In this document: positions 1 through 10,271 of the stretch, one piece after another | Numbering within the stretch: position 1 is the first letter of the stretch | Layout of the letters: every line of letters begins with the position of its first letter | DNA from: Vibrio chagasii | GTDB lineage: Bacteria; Pseudomonadota; Gammaproteobacteria; Enterobacterales; Vibrionaceae | Length of the DNA stretch: 64,000 nucleotides | Direction: 5' to 3' | Assembly: GCA_041879415.1 (NCBI GenBank) | Contig: CP090851.1 | Span: forward strand, 1,860,001 to 1,924,000 | The notes under the pieces: model-generated | Told to the model about the DNA's origin: nothing | Databases searched by the model: none | Seen by the model: the letters and a program-made list of their open reading frames with translations, nothing else | Made by a program: the position numbers and the translations under genes

Positions 1-2104
1 ACGAAGCAATCGCTAACTTTGGTGAAACTGCTTCTATGAAAGGTGTAATAGATGAAGTGTCACTGCCATGATGAGGCACGAGCATGACATCGCTTTTTAG
101 CTGTTCGCCTTCCCGAGCAAGTAACCACTCACTCACAAGTTCAATATCACCCGTGAGCAACATCGAAAAGCCCGAACCTGGTTCAATAATCCGTATGACA
201 CAAGAGTGTGGGTTATACGCCCTATTCACTACTTTTGGCGGCCACAACACCTCGAACTGCAAGCTCTGCCATTCCCACACCTCACCTAACGTACATGCTT
301 GAACAACTGAGCTCATTTGATGATTCAAACTTTGGCTAGCTCTTATCCATTCAGGCTGATAGTTCTCAAGCAATGCAGGGTAACCGCCAGCGTGATCAGA
401 ATCGAAATGGCTAATGATCACTCCTTGAATTTCATCAATACCTCTTTGCGATAAAGTAGGAATCAATAGTGACTCGACCATCGACCCTCCCGGCCACGCG
501 TTACCTAAATCGTACACCACCACGTGACTGTTCTTTTCAAGGATGATAGACAAGCCATGCCCTACATCCAAAACATCAATAGTTAACCTGTCCTGTTTAA
601 CTTTGCCAAACTCCCACCACAACAGGAATACAGAAATGATGACAACAGCTGCTCCATGTTTAATGTATCGAGCAATAAAACCGAAGAATAAGATAAGAAA
701 AACGAGCAGCACGGTTACGTGATTATCTACCTGAATCCAAAACTGTTCAGAAAAAGACAAGCTAAACACCAAGGGTTCAAGTGATAAATCAACCAGTCTC
801 CATAACTGAGTAGAGAAATGAGCCATTGATTCGTTGTCCCCAATTACTGATTCAGCTATCAAACTTAGAAACATCGACAAAAACAGCAAAGGTATCGTCA
901 CCATTGATACCCAAGGCAATAGCAGCAAATTATAGACAACCGAGACCAAGCTAACGCCTTTGAAAAACAACATCGAAAAGGGCGCAATTAACAAGGTCAG
1001 CATGACCTGTATTTTGATGAGCTTTAGCATTCGTTCAGTAAAGGTAGAATTTGAAGAAGAGACATTAGTATTGAACGCAATGTAGAGAACCGCCCCCAAT
1101 GTGCCAAAAGATAGCCAGAAGCTACTTGATAACACAGAAAAAGGCCAAATAACGAGAACGATACACAAGCTGATTAAAACACAACGAGCCACGCTGATGC
1201 TTTGCCCACGCCACAGAAAGTAACTCGCCACGACACACATCACTAGCGCTCTCAGGGTCGGCAGTGTAAACCCAGCAAACCAACTGTAGAAATAAGCAAA
1301 GCCTAAACCAAACACTGTCGGAAACCATAACAACTGAGGAGACAACAAACGCACTAGCTTCCCTACCTGATAACCGATTCCGAAGGCAATACCAATGTGA
1401 AGCCCAGAAATCGCCATCAAATGAATCAAGCCACTGCTCTTTAGCAAATCCCAACGCAAAGAAGGAATGAGATCTCGATAGCCGAAACTCAAAGCGACTA
1501 TTAGGTCGTTATTGTTTAGCAGGCTGAGATTATCAAGACTGCGCTCGAACCACCGAGCACGTAGATGGCTGCTAGAGTAAATTCTATATTTAGTATCCGT
1601 TCGATAATTCGCATTTGCCGTAACCCCAGTGCTAAACAGGTGCTTTTCCAAGTCAAAGCCCGCTTCATTAAGCTTCCCAAAAACAGGCTTGATACTGACC
1701 GACAAATGAACGTCATCACCCAAAGTGAGCTTGAAAGGCGTAAACAATCGCAATTTTATCAATTGAGGAAAGATTAATTTTTCACCGTCAATTGATCTAA
1801 CTACTACTACGCTTTCAAAACCATGGCTATTTTCACTAAAAAGACTAACTACTGAGGCATTTATGGTAGTATTCTGCCCTGATTGAAATAAGCGACTTGT
1901 TTGGATTTCAATCGCATTCCCTAGGCATACAACGAGTATCAACGCAGTAGCTAGACCTCTTGTATGTCGGAAAACGCTATACTTTATTGATGCGATTAGT
2001 AATAACAGCATCAATGGTGCCAAGACCCAATGTGGCATCACAGGCCAGAAGCTGGCAGACACAACTGTCGCAGCAAATGAAATCAAGAACCAAGTGTTAA
2101 ACAA
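1..2104 (-). CDS. comEC: ComEC/Rec2 DNA-uptake channel (3' end beyond window)
   Basis: Inner-membrane channel that carries transforming single-stranded DNA into the cytoplasm during natural competence. About 701 codons are open from a probable TTG start at 2104 to the left edge, so the last part of the protein is missing. The start is chosen because GGAGGA lies just upstream and no ATG fits. The N-terminal half is strongly hydrophobic with many membrane spans. The ComEC core motif HLMAISGLHIG is near residue 225. The C-terminal metallo-beta-lactamase-like domain shows HFDSDHAGG near residue 565 and LVPHHGSDTSS near 678. Short reverse-strand frames inside the gene are not evidence of a frameshift, because the main frame reads through without a stop. 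It diverges from the DUF2062 gene. Confidence 0.93.
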   Translation of the reverse strand, partial: MFNTWFLISFAATVVSASFWPVMPHWVLAPLMLLLLIASIKYSVFRHTRGLATALILVVCLGNAIEIQTSRLFQSGQNTTINASVVSLFSENSHGFESVVVVRSIDGEKLIFPQLIKLRLFTPFKLTLGDDVHLSVSIKPVFGKLNEAGFDLEKHLFSTGVTANANYRTDTKYRIYSSSHLRARWFERSLDNLSLLNNNDLIVALSFGYRDLIPSLRWDLLKSSGLIHLMAISGLHIGIAFGIGYQVGKLVRLLSPQLLWFPTVFGLGFAYFYSWFAGFTLPTLRALVMCVVASYFLWRGQSISVARCVLISLCIVLVIWPFSVLSSSFWLSFGTLGAVLYIAFNTNVSSSNSTFTERMLKLIKIQVMLTLLIAPFSMLFFKGVSLVSVVYNLLLLPWVSMVTIPLLFLSMFLSLIAESVIGDNESMAHFSTQLWRLVDLSLEPLVFSLSFSEQFWIQVDNHVTVLLVFLILFFGFIARYIKHGAAVVIISVFLLWWEFGKVKQDRLTIDVLDVGHGLSIILEKNSHVVVYDLGNAWPGGSMVESLLIPTLSQRGIDEIQGVIISHFDSDHAGGYPALLENYQPEWIRASQSLNHQMSSVVQACTLGEVWEWQSLQFEVLWPPKVVNRAYNPHSCVIRIIEPGSGFSMLLTGDIELVSEWLLAREGEQLKSDVMLVPHHGSDTSSITPFIEAVSPKLAIAS

Positions 2105-2121
2105 GAGAGTAGCTTCCTCCT

Positions 2122-2631
2122 ATGCCAAGAAAGTTTATCAAACGATTTATGCCTGACCATGAGCTCATCAAGCGTCAGAAAGCATTAAAAGTTTTTGGCA
2201 ATGTTTTGTACAACCCCAACTTATGGTGCCTTAATCGTCGCTCCGCGGCCGGCGCGTTCGCTGTTGGGTTATTCATGGCGTTTGTCCCTCTACCAAGCCA
2301 AATGATTATGTCTGCAGGCCTAGCCGTTGTGTGCGGTGTTAACTTACCGCTGGCTGTCGCTCTCGTTTGGATCAGTAACCCCGTAACCATGCCCGTCTTG
2401 TTCTACTTTGCTTATAAAGTAGGTGCATTCGTTATGCATGTTCCGCCGCAAGCCTTTCACTTCGAACTGTCTTGGGACTTTATCTTGGCGCAAATGAGCA
2501 CCATCGGACCTCCGTTCCTATTGGGCTGCATGATTTGTGGTGTGATTTCAGCAATGATTGGTTATTTCGGTATTCGTGGCTTATGGCGCTACTCAGTAGT
2601 AAGAAGCTGGAAGAAACGACAAGCAAGATAG
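2122..2631 (+). CDS. DUF2062 small inner-membrane protein
   Basis: A 169-aa protein of the DUF2062 family, for which I know no established activity. It begins with a basic segment (MPRKFIKRFMPDHELIKRQK), then has hydrophobic stretches at roughly residues 45-100 and 130-155 and a basic tail. The motif ISNPVTMPVLFY near residue 90 is typical of the family. It diverges from comEC with 17 bp between the start codons, so the promoters must overlap the neighbouring coding sequence. A bidirectional hairpin terminator follows at 2751-2780. Confidence 0.85.
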   Translation: MPRKFIKRFMPDHELIKRQKALKVFGNVLYNPNLWCLNRRSAAGAFAVGLFMAFVPLPSQMIMSAGLAVVCGVNLPLAVALVWISNPVTMPVLFYFAYKVGAFVMHVPPQAFHFELSWDFILAQMSTIGPPFLLGCMICGVISAMIGYFGIRGLWRYSVVRSWKKRQAR

Positions 2632-2750
2632 TGAATCTATACTGACGCGCTCTCCACTTTTAATGGATAGCGACCAAAATCAGACAAGTTATAAGCCATT
2701 AGGTGATAGGCATGTAATGGAAGTCTTAGATAATACAGTTTGAATTCAAT

Positions 2751-2780
2751 AAAAAAGGATCCCCAAAGGGATCCTTTTTT
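2751..2780. terminator. Bidirectional terminator between DUF2062 gene and lolE
   Basis: An A-run leads into a GGATCCC/GGGATCC stem with a short loop, followed by a T-run. The hairpin has a U-tract in both directions and separates two convergent genes. Confidence 0.9.
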
Positions 2781-2804
2781 GTATCTGTCGAAATAATAGA
2801 TTGG

Positions 2805-4049
2805 TTATTTGGAGCTCAACACAGAAGCTGGATTTAACTTCGCAGCTCGCGATGCTGGGTACCATGTCGCCAGCAGACTTAAAGCAATTGCAGTACCTGA
2901 TACCACAACGACATCCATCATATTCAGTTGTGATGGCAAGAAGTCGACAAAGTAGATATCACCTGACAGGAATTGGTGGTCGATCAGCTTCTCAAGCCCT
3001 TTAATAAGAGTGGTCAGATTGAGTGCAACTAAAACGCCTATCGCACTGCCGACCAAGCTACCTAATACGCCTGAGAATACGCCCTGCCAAACAAAGATAC
3101 GTTTAACTAAGCCATCGGAAGCGCCCATGGTTCTTAAAATTGCGATCTCCGAAGCTCTATCTTTTACCGCCATCATCAATGTCGAGACGATATTGAAACA
3201 GGCAACACCAATCACCAGCACCATCACTAAATACATAATAGTGCGAACCAATTGAATATCTCGATATAGGAAGCCGAACTTCTGTTGCCAACTACGCAGG
3301 TAAACATACACATCAAGTTGGTTTCCAACCTCGCGGACAATCTCGTTCGCGTTCAGTACATCTGTCACTTTCAAAGAGACACCCGTCACTGCCTCACCCA
3401 AGTTCGCGTAAACTTGAGCATCGCCAATCGGAATAAGCGCTAAGCTATGATCAATTTGTCCATTCAGCGTCAGTAAGCCGGCGACTTTGACTCGTACCCG
3501 CTTGAGCGCCTGAACCTTAACCGAGCCATTCACTGTTGGGATCATCAAGGTCAAGTAATCACCCACTTGCGCACCAAGCACATTGGCTACACCAGAGCCT
3601 AAGATGATCTGCTGCTGTCCTGCTTTGAAATCGCTCCAAACTTGCTTATCAATGAAACTTGATAGACTCGATACCTGTTGCTCAAGCTGTGGGTCAACAC
3701 CACGTACTTCAATCGCTTTAAGTTCTTTGCCCTTTTCAGCCAGCGCTGTGATTTTCACATAAGGCGCAGCAGCAACAACTTTGTCATTTTTTTCGGACTG
3801 CTCTACCACATGCTCCCAGCGAGTTACGGGTTCATTAACCCCTTCAAACTCACCATGGGGAATCACAGACAGCACGCGCGATTCTAGCTCACGCTCAAAA
3901 CCATTCATGGCTGACAGACCGATAATGATCACCGCTACACCAACCGCAATACCAATCGTCGAAGACAATGAGATGAAAGACACCATCTTGTCTCGCTGTT
4001 TAGCACGGCTGAAGCGGCCGCCTATCAATAGAGATAAAGAAGAAAACAC
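2805..4049 (-). CDS. lolE: LolE, lipoprotein-releasing ABC permease
   Basis: Permease subunit of LolCDE, which extracts outer-membrane-destined lipoproteins from the inner membrane and passes them to LolA. At 414 aa it matches the usual LolE length. It has an N-terminal membrane segment near residues 25-45 (ISLSSTIGIAVGVAVIIIG), a large periplasmic domain, and three C-terminal spans near 265-400 (MacB/FtsX fold). The start is GTG at 4049, directly after the lolD TAA, with AGGAGAG upstream. It is the last gene of lolC-lolD-lolE. LolC and LolE are paralogues; position and the SRVLSVIPHGEFEG segment favour LolE. Confidence 0.92.
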   Translation of the reverse strand: MFSSLSLLIGGRFSRAKQRDKMVSFISLSSTIGIAVGVAVIIIGLSAMNGFERELESRVLSVIPHGEFEGVNEPVTRWEHVVEQSEKNDKVVAAAPYVKITALAEKGKELKAIEVRGVDPQLEQQVSSLSSFIDKQVWSDFKAGQQQIILGSGVANVLGAQVGDYLTLMIPTVNGSVKVQALKRVRVKVAGLLTLNGQIDHSLALIPIGDAQVYANLGEAVTGVSLKVTDVLNANEIVREVGNQLDVYVYLRSWQQKFGFLYRDIQLVRTIMYLVMVLVIGVACFNIVSTLMMAVKDRASEIAILRTMGASDGLVKRIFVWQGVFSGVLGSLVGSAIGVLVALNLTTLIKGLEKLIDHQFLSGDIYFVDFLPSQLNMMDVVVVSGTAIALSLLATWYPASRAAKLNPASVLSSK

Positions 4050-4742
4050 TTAGCTCTCCTCTTTTTGTACGTTAACCAACAAACCATCTTGCATGTGCAG
4101 TTGGCGGTCCATTTTAGCTGCGAGTTCGCCATCATGGGTCACGACTAAAAAGGCAGTATCGTATTCTCGGTTTAACTCTCGCATTAAGTCATAAATAGAA
4201 AGCGCAGTATTGTGGTCAAGGTTACCCGTCGGCTCATCCGCCAGCACAAGAGCTGGCTTGTTGACTAATGCACGGGCAATCGCCACACGCTGTCTTTCGC
4301 CACCAGAAAGCTCGGACGGTCGGTGATCAACACGATGGCTTAACCCAACCTTATCAAGTAACAACTGTGCTTCTTGTTTTGCTTTCGCAGGCTTTTCACC
4401 GCCTATCAGCAGCGGCATAGCGACGTTTTCTAGTGCAGAAAAGTCGGATAATAAATGATGGAACTGATACACAAAACCAAGATGCTGATTGCGAAGCTTA
4501 GCCTGCTTGTTCGAACTCAGTGACGCTAGGTCTTGACCAAGAAAGCTCACGCTCCCCGCAGAAGCATCATCAAGCGCGCCTAAAATGTGCAGGAGCGTAC
4601 TTTTACCAGAACCAGAAGTACCAATGATAGAAACCAGTTCACCTTTTTCGATCTCAAAGCTGACCCCTTTGAGGACTTCAGTATCCAACGAGCCTTCACG
4701 GTACGTTTTACGGATATCATTACATTGAAGAAAATTACTCAT
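4050..4742 (-). CDS. lolD: LolD, lipoprotein-releasing ABC ATPase
   Basis: Cytoplasmic ATPase that powers LolCDE. The 230-aa protein has Walker [10 protein letters not shown] near residue 42, the ABC signature [15 protein letters not shown] near 145, Walker [13 protein letters not shown] near 165 and a switch histidine in VVTHD. The start overlaps the end of lolC by 8 nt, and lolE begins immediately after its stop, which indicates translational coupling of the three subunits. Confidence 0.96.
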   Translation of the reverse strand: MSNFLQCNDIRKTYREGSLDTEVLKGVSFEIEKGELVSIIGTSGSGKSTLLHILGALDDASAGSVSFLGQDLASLSSNKQAKLRNQHLGFVYQFHHLLSDFSALENVAMPLLIGGEKPAKAKQEAQLLLDKVGLSHRVDHRPSELSGGERQRVAIARALVNKPALVLADEPTGNLDHNTALSIYDLMRELNREYDTAFLVVTHDGELAAKMDRQLHMQDGLLVNVQKEES

Positions 4743-5958
4743 AACGAAGGGCCTCAGCAGGTTTCACAGAAGATGCACGGTAAGAAGGGAAAATAGTAGC
4801 AATCAAGCTAAGTGCAATAGCAAGTACCACAACAACAGCGATTTGAACTGGGTTAATCAAAATAGGTAACTGACCACCAAACGAGAATAGAGCAACACCC
4901 ATCGCTTCTAAAATCGGGTTAAGGTTCATTGCCAGAACAACGCCTAGTGCGCCGCCGGATAGTGCGCCAATCACGCCGCTACTTGCCCCCTGAACCATAA
5001 AGATGCCCATCACTTGACCATCGGTCATGCCTTGGGTTTTAAGTATCGCGACCTCAGATTGCTTCTCCATCACCACCATAATCAGCGCAGAGATAATATT
5101 AAATGCGGCAACCCCGATGATCAGACCAAGCATGAGACCCATCATGTTTTTCTCCATACGAACCGCTTGGAACAGTTCACCGCGTTGGTCGCGCCAATCG
5201 CTCCACAACCATCCATCTGGTAAGGGTTGGCTCGATAGTTCCGCGACTTCAAATGGGTCTTCAAAAAACAGGCGCCAACCTGAAATGGTGTCTGACTTAT
5301 AACGCATCAAACGCCCAGCATCTTGGATATCCGTCACCATAAGTTGAGCATCAATATCCGAGCCCGTATTAAAGATACCGGCTACCGTGAAATTACGTTG
5401 GCTAGGAATACGGCCAAGCGGTGTGTACTGGCTTGCGCTGGTCACCATTAGACGAACCTTGTCGCCCATCGATACTTTTAGGTTTCTCGCCAACGTGTGA
5501 CCAAGAAACAGCTGATATTGCCCTGCTTTAAGTGAAGACAATCGACCAGCAATAAGGTGGTCTTGAAGTGGGTCATCAGAATTGGGTTGGATGCCAATCA
5601 AAAGGCCCGCTGACAGTTGCGCAGGGCTCTGAATCACCGCCTCACTGCGAACAATCGGTTCAACATGACCATTAAGCGAAATTTGCTTAGCAAAACCAGG
5701 AGGTTGTTCAGAGAGTAGCGTCTTACCGCCTTGCTCATAAACCACTGCCTGAGGGAGAACGCCGAGAATTCGGTCTTTTAATTGCGCTTCGAATCCATTC
5801 ATTACCGACAAAACAGTAATCAAAGACAGCACACCAATGGTGATACCCGCTGTCGACATATAAGAAACAAAACGGCTAAAGCGATCACCTGAACGGCCTT
5901 TCAAATAACGCAGGCCAACAAACATTGAAATAGGATGAAACATACTTTGAACCATCAA
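4735..5958 (-). CDS. lolC: LolC, lipoprotein-releasing ABC permease
   Basis: First gene of the lol operon and partner permease to LolE; in the family LolC is the subunit that contacts LolA. The 407-aa frame opens with TTG-ATG. The family usually begins at the residue here in [16 protein letters not shown], which is the ATG at 5943, so the true start may be 15 nt inside the stated one. None of the candidate starts has a strong Shine-Dalgarno. The [18 protein letters not shown] membrane segment comes first, followed by a periplasmic domain and three C-terminal spans. Confidence 0.92.
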   Translation of the reverse strand: MMVQSMFHPISMFVGLRYLKGRSGDRFSRFVSYMSTAGITIGVLSLITVLSVMNGFEAQLKDRILGVLPQAVVYEQGGKTLLSEQPPGFAKQISLNGHVEPIVRSEAVIQSPAQLSAGLLIGIQPNSDDPLQDHLIAGRLSSLKAGQYQLFLGHTLARNLKVSMGDKVRLMVTSASQYTPLGRIPSQRNFTVAGIFNTGSDIDAQLMVTDIQDAGRLMRYKSDTISGWRLFFEDPFEVAELSSQPLPDGWLWSDWRDQRGELFQAVRMEKNMMGLMLGLIIGVAAFNIISALIMVVMEKQSEVAILKTQGMTDGQVMGIFMVQGASSGVIGALSGGALGVVLAMNLNPILEAMGVALFSFGGQLPILINPVQIAVVVVLAIALSLIATIFPSYRASSVKPAEALRYE

Positions 5959-6170
5959 AAAGGGATGCGGGTTAATGTAACGGGTATTGCTGTTACTGTG
6001 TAGGGGTTAATTGAAAATATAGAGTGAATTAACTCAATTAGTTAGGCCTGAAAAACAGAACCCTGTCAAAACACCAAATTTCAAACAACTATTTGATAGT
6101 TTCAATTAACTGACCTTGATTACTGCCGCCACATAGCGATAATCAATAGATCACTTCAAGGAACTAACGC

Positions 6171-6740
6171 ATGACAGAACAAGAGTTTTTCACTGTTCAC
6201 CACAGTCTTACCGCTAATATAGAACCGATGGAAAGTAACTTCACTTTACCTTCTCAAATTCAGTTCGAATCCGAGATCCCTGCCCCTTTTGTTGTGGCGA
6301 GTGAATTTAGCCAACTGGACCTATTAGCCGACAGCGCTCGCGCTGAACTGAAAAACAGCGACTTGAAGAATGTCACCAGTTTATTGGATGCACAGAACTC
6401 TAAATTAAACCTGCTGTTGAGCTTTATGTTATCGCAGCAAGATGATGAGAAGTTTCGAACTCACACCTATTCCTTCGGTGCGAGCCAGTTTTCCTGTTTT
6501 TCTAAGACAGACATCGAGCCAGGTCGCTTAGTAAAAGCTAAGCTGTTCTTGGAGCACCCTGCCGCTGCCATTTACTGCTACGCGGAAGTGTTTGCAAGCC
6601 AGCCTAAAGATTCAGGTTTCGAAATCAACTTCAAATACGCTCATCTTCGCGATACGGACCAAGACCTGCTGATCAAAGCGGCACTTCATCAACAACAGAA
6701 ACTTTTGCGTCAACGCTCTCTAGACCGAGATAACAAGTAA
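6171..6740 (+). CDS. PilZ-like protein, probable PlzA orthologue
   Basis: A 189-aa protein between lolC (divergent) and mfd (6 nt downstream), the position of the V. cholerae PilZ-family gene plzA (VC1885, as I recall it). The PilZ-like barrel should lie at about residues 105-175. The canonical c-di-GMP motif RxxxR followed by (D/N)xSxxG is not visible; the corresponding stretch reads SFGASQFSCFSKTDIEPG. It may therefore be an atypical PilZ protein that does not bind the nucleotide. AAGGAA precedes the ATG. Confidence is good that the gene is real and moderate for the family. Confidence 0.78.
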   Translation: MTEQEFFTVHHSLTANIEPMESNFTLPSQIQFESEIPAPFVVASEFSQLDLLADSARAELKNSDLKNVTSLLDAQNSKLNLLLSFMLSQQDDEKFRTHTYSFGASQFSCFSKTDIEPGRLVKAKLFLEHPAAAIYCYAEVFASQPKDSGFEINFKYAHLRDTDQDLLIKAALHQQQKLLRQRSLDRDNK

Positions 6741-6746
6741 ATTAAC

Positions 6747-9700
6747 ATGACCAAACAATCTATTTTTACCCTACCAACCCTCAAAGGAGCCGGTGACAAA
6801 AAACACATTGGTAACCTTGTGGGTTCGTCTCTCGCTCTTGCTATCGCTAAACTCGCAGAGCAACACAACAGTCATACTGTACTTGCTGTACCAGATCCAC
6901 AAATCGCACTCAAGCTGCAATCTGAAATTGAACAGTTTACGGCGAGCGAAGTTGCACTATTCCCAGACTGGGAGACTTTGCCTTACGACAGCTTCTCTCC
7001 ACACCAAGAGATCATTTCAGATCGTATCGCGCGCCTTTATGCCTTGCCGACCTTAAAGGATGGCATCACGATCGTGCCGATCAGCACGCTACTCCAGCGC
7101 CAATCACCACGTGACTTCTTGCTACAACACACTCTAATGGTGAAAACTGGTGATCTTTACTCACTAGAGAAACTGCGCCTGCAGCTTGAAAAATCTGGCT
7201 ATCGTTACGTTGACCAAGTATTTGGTCCGGGTGAGTACGCGAGCCGTGGCTCTATTCTTGACCTGTTCCCAATGGGCAGTAAGGACCCTTATCGTATCGA
7301 TTTCTTTGATGACGAGATCGACACCATCCGAACCTTCGATCCAGAGAACCAACGTTCTATCGAAGACATCTCTGAAATTCGACTATTACCCGCGCACGAG
7401 TTCCCAACTTCGGAAACAGCGATTGAAGATTTCCGTATTCGTTGGCGTCAACAATTCGATGCACGACGTGAACCAGAATCGGTTTACATGCAGGTATCTA
7501 AAGGCACATGGCCTGCTGGTATTGAGTACTGGCAGCCTCTATTCTTTGATCACACAGAAACACTGTTTGACTATGTCGCTGACGAAGCACAGATTTTGGT
7601 TTTAGGTGATGTCGAAACCGCTGTTGATTCTTTCCTTGCTGATGTCGCACATCGATACGACCAACGTGGGGTCGATCCATTACGTCCTCTATTAGCACCA
7701 GAACAACTTTGGCTGAAAAAAGATGAACTGTTCGCACACTTCAAGCAAAAACCACAGGTCAACCTAAGCCTAGAGTCTATTGAAGAGAAAGCTGGACGCA
7801 TCAACCTTCCGGTTACTTCACTGCCTGATCTCAGTGTTCAACACCAAAACAAAGAGCCTTTAGCTAACCTAAGAAAATTCACTGAAGCCTTCGATGGCAA
7901 GGTTGTTTTTTCGGTTGAGTCAGAGGGTCGTCGTGAAGCATTAAGCGAACTACTTCGCGGTATCAAAGTACGACCAAACGAAGTAGAAAACCTCGATGCA
8001 GCCGTTAAGGCCAACGACAAGTTCAGTCTGATCCTAGGTTCTGCTGAACACGGTTTTGTTCACGAAGAGAAAAACCTCGCGCTTATCTGCGAAAGCGACT
8101 TACTTGGTGACCGCGTTGTTCAACGCCGTAAGAAAGATAAGAAAAGCGTTAATAGCGACACGGTTATCCGCCACCTGGCAGAGTTAAAACCAGGTCAACC
8201 TGTTGTGCACATTGACCACGGTATTGGTCGTTACATCGGCCTGCAAACCCTCGAAGCCGGCGGCATGAAAACCGAATACGTGACGCTTGAGTACCAAAAC
8301 GATGCCAAGTTATACGTGCCAGTTGCTTCTTTGAACCTTATTGGACGTTACTCTGGTGGCGCCGAAGAATCCGCGCCACTGCACAAGTTAGGTGGTGAGG
8401 CTTGGCAAAAAGCGCGTAAGCGTGCCGCTGAAAAAGTACGTGACGTTGCCGCAGAGCTGCTGGATGTCTACGCCAAGCGCGAACTTAAACCTGGCTACAA
8501 ATTTGTTTTGGATCGCGGGCAATACGCAACCTTCAAAGCTGGCTTCCCGTTTGAGGAAACCGATGACCAAGCGATGGCAATCAATGCGGTTATGTCTGAC
8601 ATGTGCCAAGCAAAAGCCATGGACCGCTTAGTGTGTGGTGATGTTGGTTTTGGTAAAACCGAAGTCGCGATGCGCGCGGCTTTCGTGTGTACGGACAACA
8701 GTAAACAAGTAGCGGTTCTGGTTCCGACGACCCTACTTGCTCAACAACACTTCGAAAACTTCCGAGACCGTTTCGCGAATTTACCGATTCGTGTTGAAGT
8801 GCTTTCTCGATTCAAATCGGCTAAAGAGCAAAAAGCGATCATGCAAGATGTCGCGGACGGCAAGGTTGATATCCTAGTCGGTACTCACAAACTGCTCTCT
8901 AGTGATATCCAGTTCAAAGACCTTGGCTTACTGATCGTCGATGAAGAACACCGCTTTGGTGTCCGTCAGAAAGAGAAAGTAAAAGCAATGCGTGCCGATG
9001 TCGACATCCTAACGCTGACTGCAACCCCAATCCCAAGAACGCTCAACATGGCGATGAGTGGGATGCGTGACCTATCGATCATTGCAACGCCACCCGCACG
9101 ACGCTTGGCTATCAAAACCTTTGTTCGTCAAAGTGACGATGCGGTGGTAAGAGAAGCTGTACTTCGTGAAATCATGCGTGGTGGTCAGGTTTACTTCCTC
9201 CACAATCAAGTTGACACCATTGAGAAAACCGCAGAGTCATTACAAAAGCTGATTCCAGAAGCGCGGGTAACGGTCGCTCATGGTCAAATGCGAGAGCGCG
9301 AACTAGAACGCATCATGAACGATTTCTACCACCAACGCTTTAACCTGCTGGTGTGTACAACCATCATCGAGACCGGTATCGATGTTCCGACAGCCAACAC
9401 CATCTTGATGGACCGAGCCGACAACCTAGGTCTAGCGCAGCTTCACCAATTGCGTGGTCGTGTGGGTCGTTCTCACCACCAAGCCTATGCGTACCTACTG
9501 ACGCCACATCCGAAAGCGATGACTAAAGATGCGATTAAGCGATTAGACGCGATTGCCTCTTTGGAAGACTTGGGAGCTGGCTTCACTCTCGCAACACACG
9601 ATTTAGAGATTCGTGGTGCCGGTGAGCTGTTGGGTGATGAACAGAGTGGTCAAATCCAATCTGTCGGCTTCACACTATACATGGAGATGCTAGAGCAAGC

Positions 9701-10208
9701 GGTTGAGGCATTGAAAGAAGGTCGAGAGCCATCACTTGATGATCTGTTACGTGAGCAAACTGAGATTGAGATGCGCATCCCTGCGCTATTGCCAGACGAC
9801 TATATTCCAGACATCAACACACGCTTATCAACATACAAACGTATTGCGAGCGTGAGTGACACGGATGAGCTTGCGGAGCTAAAAGTCGAGCTTATCGACC
9901 GCTTTGGTATTCTTCCTGACGCAACCAAGAACTTATTATCGGTTTCCGAGCTTAAGTTAGCGGCGGCCTCTATCAAGGCGAAGAAAATTGAAGCGCACGA
10001 TAAAGGCGGATTTATCGAATTCTACCCGGATGCTGACATAAACCCGAACTACCTTGTTAAACTGTTGCAATCTCAACCGCAAAAGTTTTCAATGGAAGGA
10101 CCAACTAAGTTCAAGTTTACGATACCATTGGTCGACAGACGGAAACGAATTCAATTTGTTAGTGATCTATTAGGCGAATTCAGACAAAACTTGCTGCCTT
10201 CAGCGTAA
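6747..10208 (+). CDS. mfd: Mfd transcription-repair coupling factor
   Basis: Removes RNA polymerase stalled at DNA lesions and recruits UvrA for nucleotide excision repair. The 1153-aa length matches the family. The N-terminal UvrB-like region contains LFPDWETLPYDSFSPH. A CarD-like RNA-polymerase-interacting domain lies at about 475-550 (GQPVVHIDHGIGRY). The RecG-like motor has Walker A GDVGFGKTE at about 630, DEEH at about 731, and LTATPIPRTLNMA soon after. A C-terminal TRCF domain follows. The gene follows the PilZ gene by 6 nt with a weak ribosome site, so the two are probably co-transcribed. Confidence 0.98.
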   Translation: MTKQSIFTLPTLKGAGDKKHIGNLVGSSLALAIAKLAEQHNSHTVLAVPDPQIALKLQSEIEQFTASEVALFPDWETLPYDSFSPHQEIISDRIARLYALPTLKDGITIVPISTLLQRQSPRDFLLQHTLMVKTGDLYSLEKLRLQLEKSGYRYVDQVFGPGEYASRGSILDLFPMGSKDPYRIDFFDDEIDTIRTFDPENQRSIEDISEIRLLPAHEFPTSETAIEDFRIRWRQQFDARREPESVYMQVSKGTWPAGIEYWQPLFFDHTETLFDYVADEAQILVLGDVETAVDSFLADVAHRYDQRGVDPLRPLLAPEQLWLKKDELFAHFKQKPQVNLSLESIEEKAGRINLPVTSLPDLSVQHQNKEPLANLRKFTEAFDGKVVFSVESEGRREALSELLRGIKVRPNEVENLDAAVKANDKFSLILGSAEHGFVHEEKNLALICESDLLGDRVVQRRKKDKKSVNSDTVIRHLAELKPGQPVVHIDHGIGRYIGLQTLEAGGMKTEYVTLEYQNDAKLYVPVASLNLIGRYSGGAEESAPLHKLGGEAWQKARKRAAEKVRDVAAELLDVYAKRELKPGYKFVLDRGQYATFKAGFPFEETDDQAMAINAVMSDMCQAKAMDRLVCGDVGFGKTEVAMRAAFVCTDNSKQVAVLVPTTLLAQQHFENFRDRFANLPIRVEVLSRFKSAKEQKAIMQDVADGKVDILVGTHKLLSSDIQFKDLGLLIVDEEHRFGVRQKEKVKAMRADVDILTLTATPIPRTLNMAMSGMRDLSIIATPPARRLAIKTFVRQSDDAVVREAVLREIMRGGQVYFLHNQVDTIEKTAESLQKLIPEARVTVAHGQMRERELERIMNDFYHQRFNLLVCTTIIETGIDVPTANTILMDRADNLGLAQLHQLRGRVGRSHHQAYAYLLTPHPKAMTKDAIKRLDAIASLEDLGAGFTLATHDLEIRGAGELLGDEQSGQIQSVGFTLYMEMLEQAVEALKEGREPSLDDLLREQTEIEMRIPALLPDDYIPDINTRLSTYKRIASVSDTDELAELKVELIDRFGILPDATKNLLSVSELKLAAASIKAKKIEAHDKGGFIEFYPDADINPNYLVKLLQSQPQKFSMEGPTKFKFTIPLVDRRKRIQFVSDLLGEFRQNLLPSA

Positions 10209-10271
10209 AGCCTAATCCACTTGCACATATAATTTATCCAGCCGGTAGTGCGGCTGGAAAACGGAGTAAAA

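Noticed and set aside
1122..1719. Short reverse-strand ORFs (1122-1454, 1516-1719) that could suggest a broken comEC
   Set aside because: They are in other frames. The true comEC frame was read codon by codon over its first ~350 bases and carries the family motifs along the rest, so no frameshift is needed.
7186..7605. 139-aa forward ORF inside mfd
   Set aside because: It overlaps the well-supported Mfd frame completely, has no ribosome site and no protein-like pattern.
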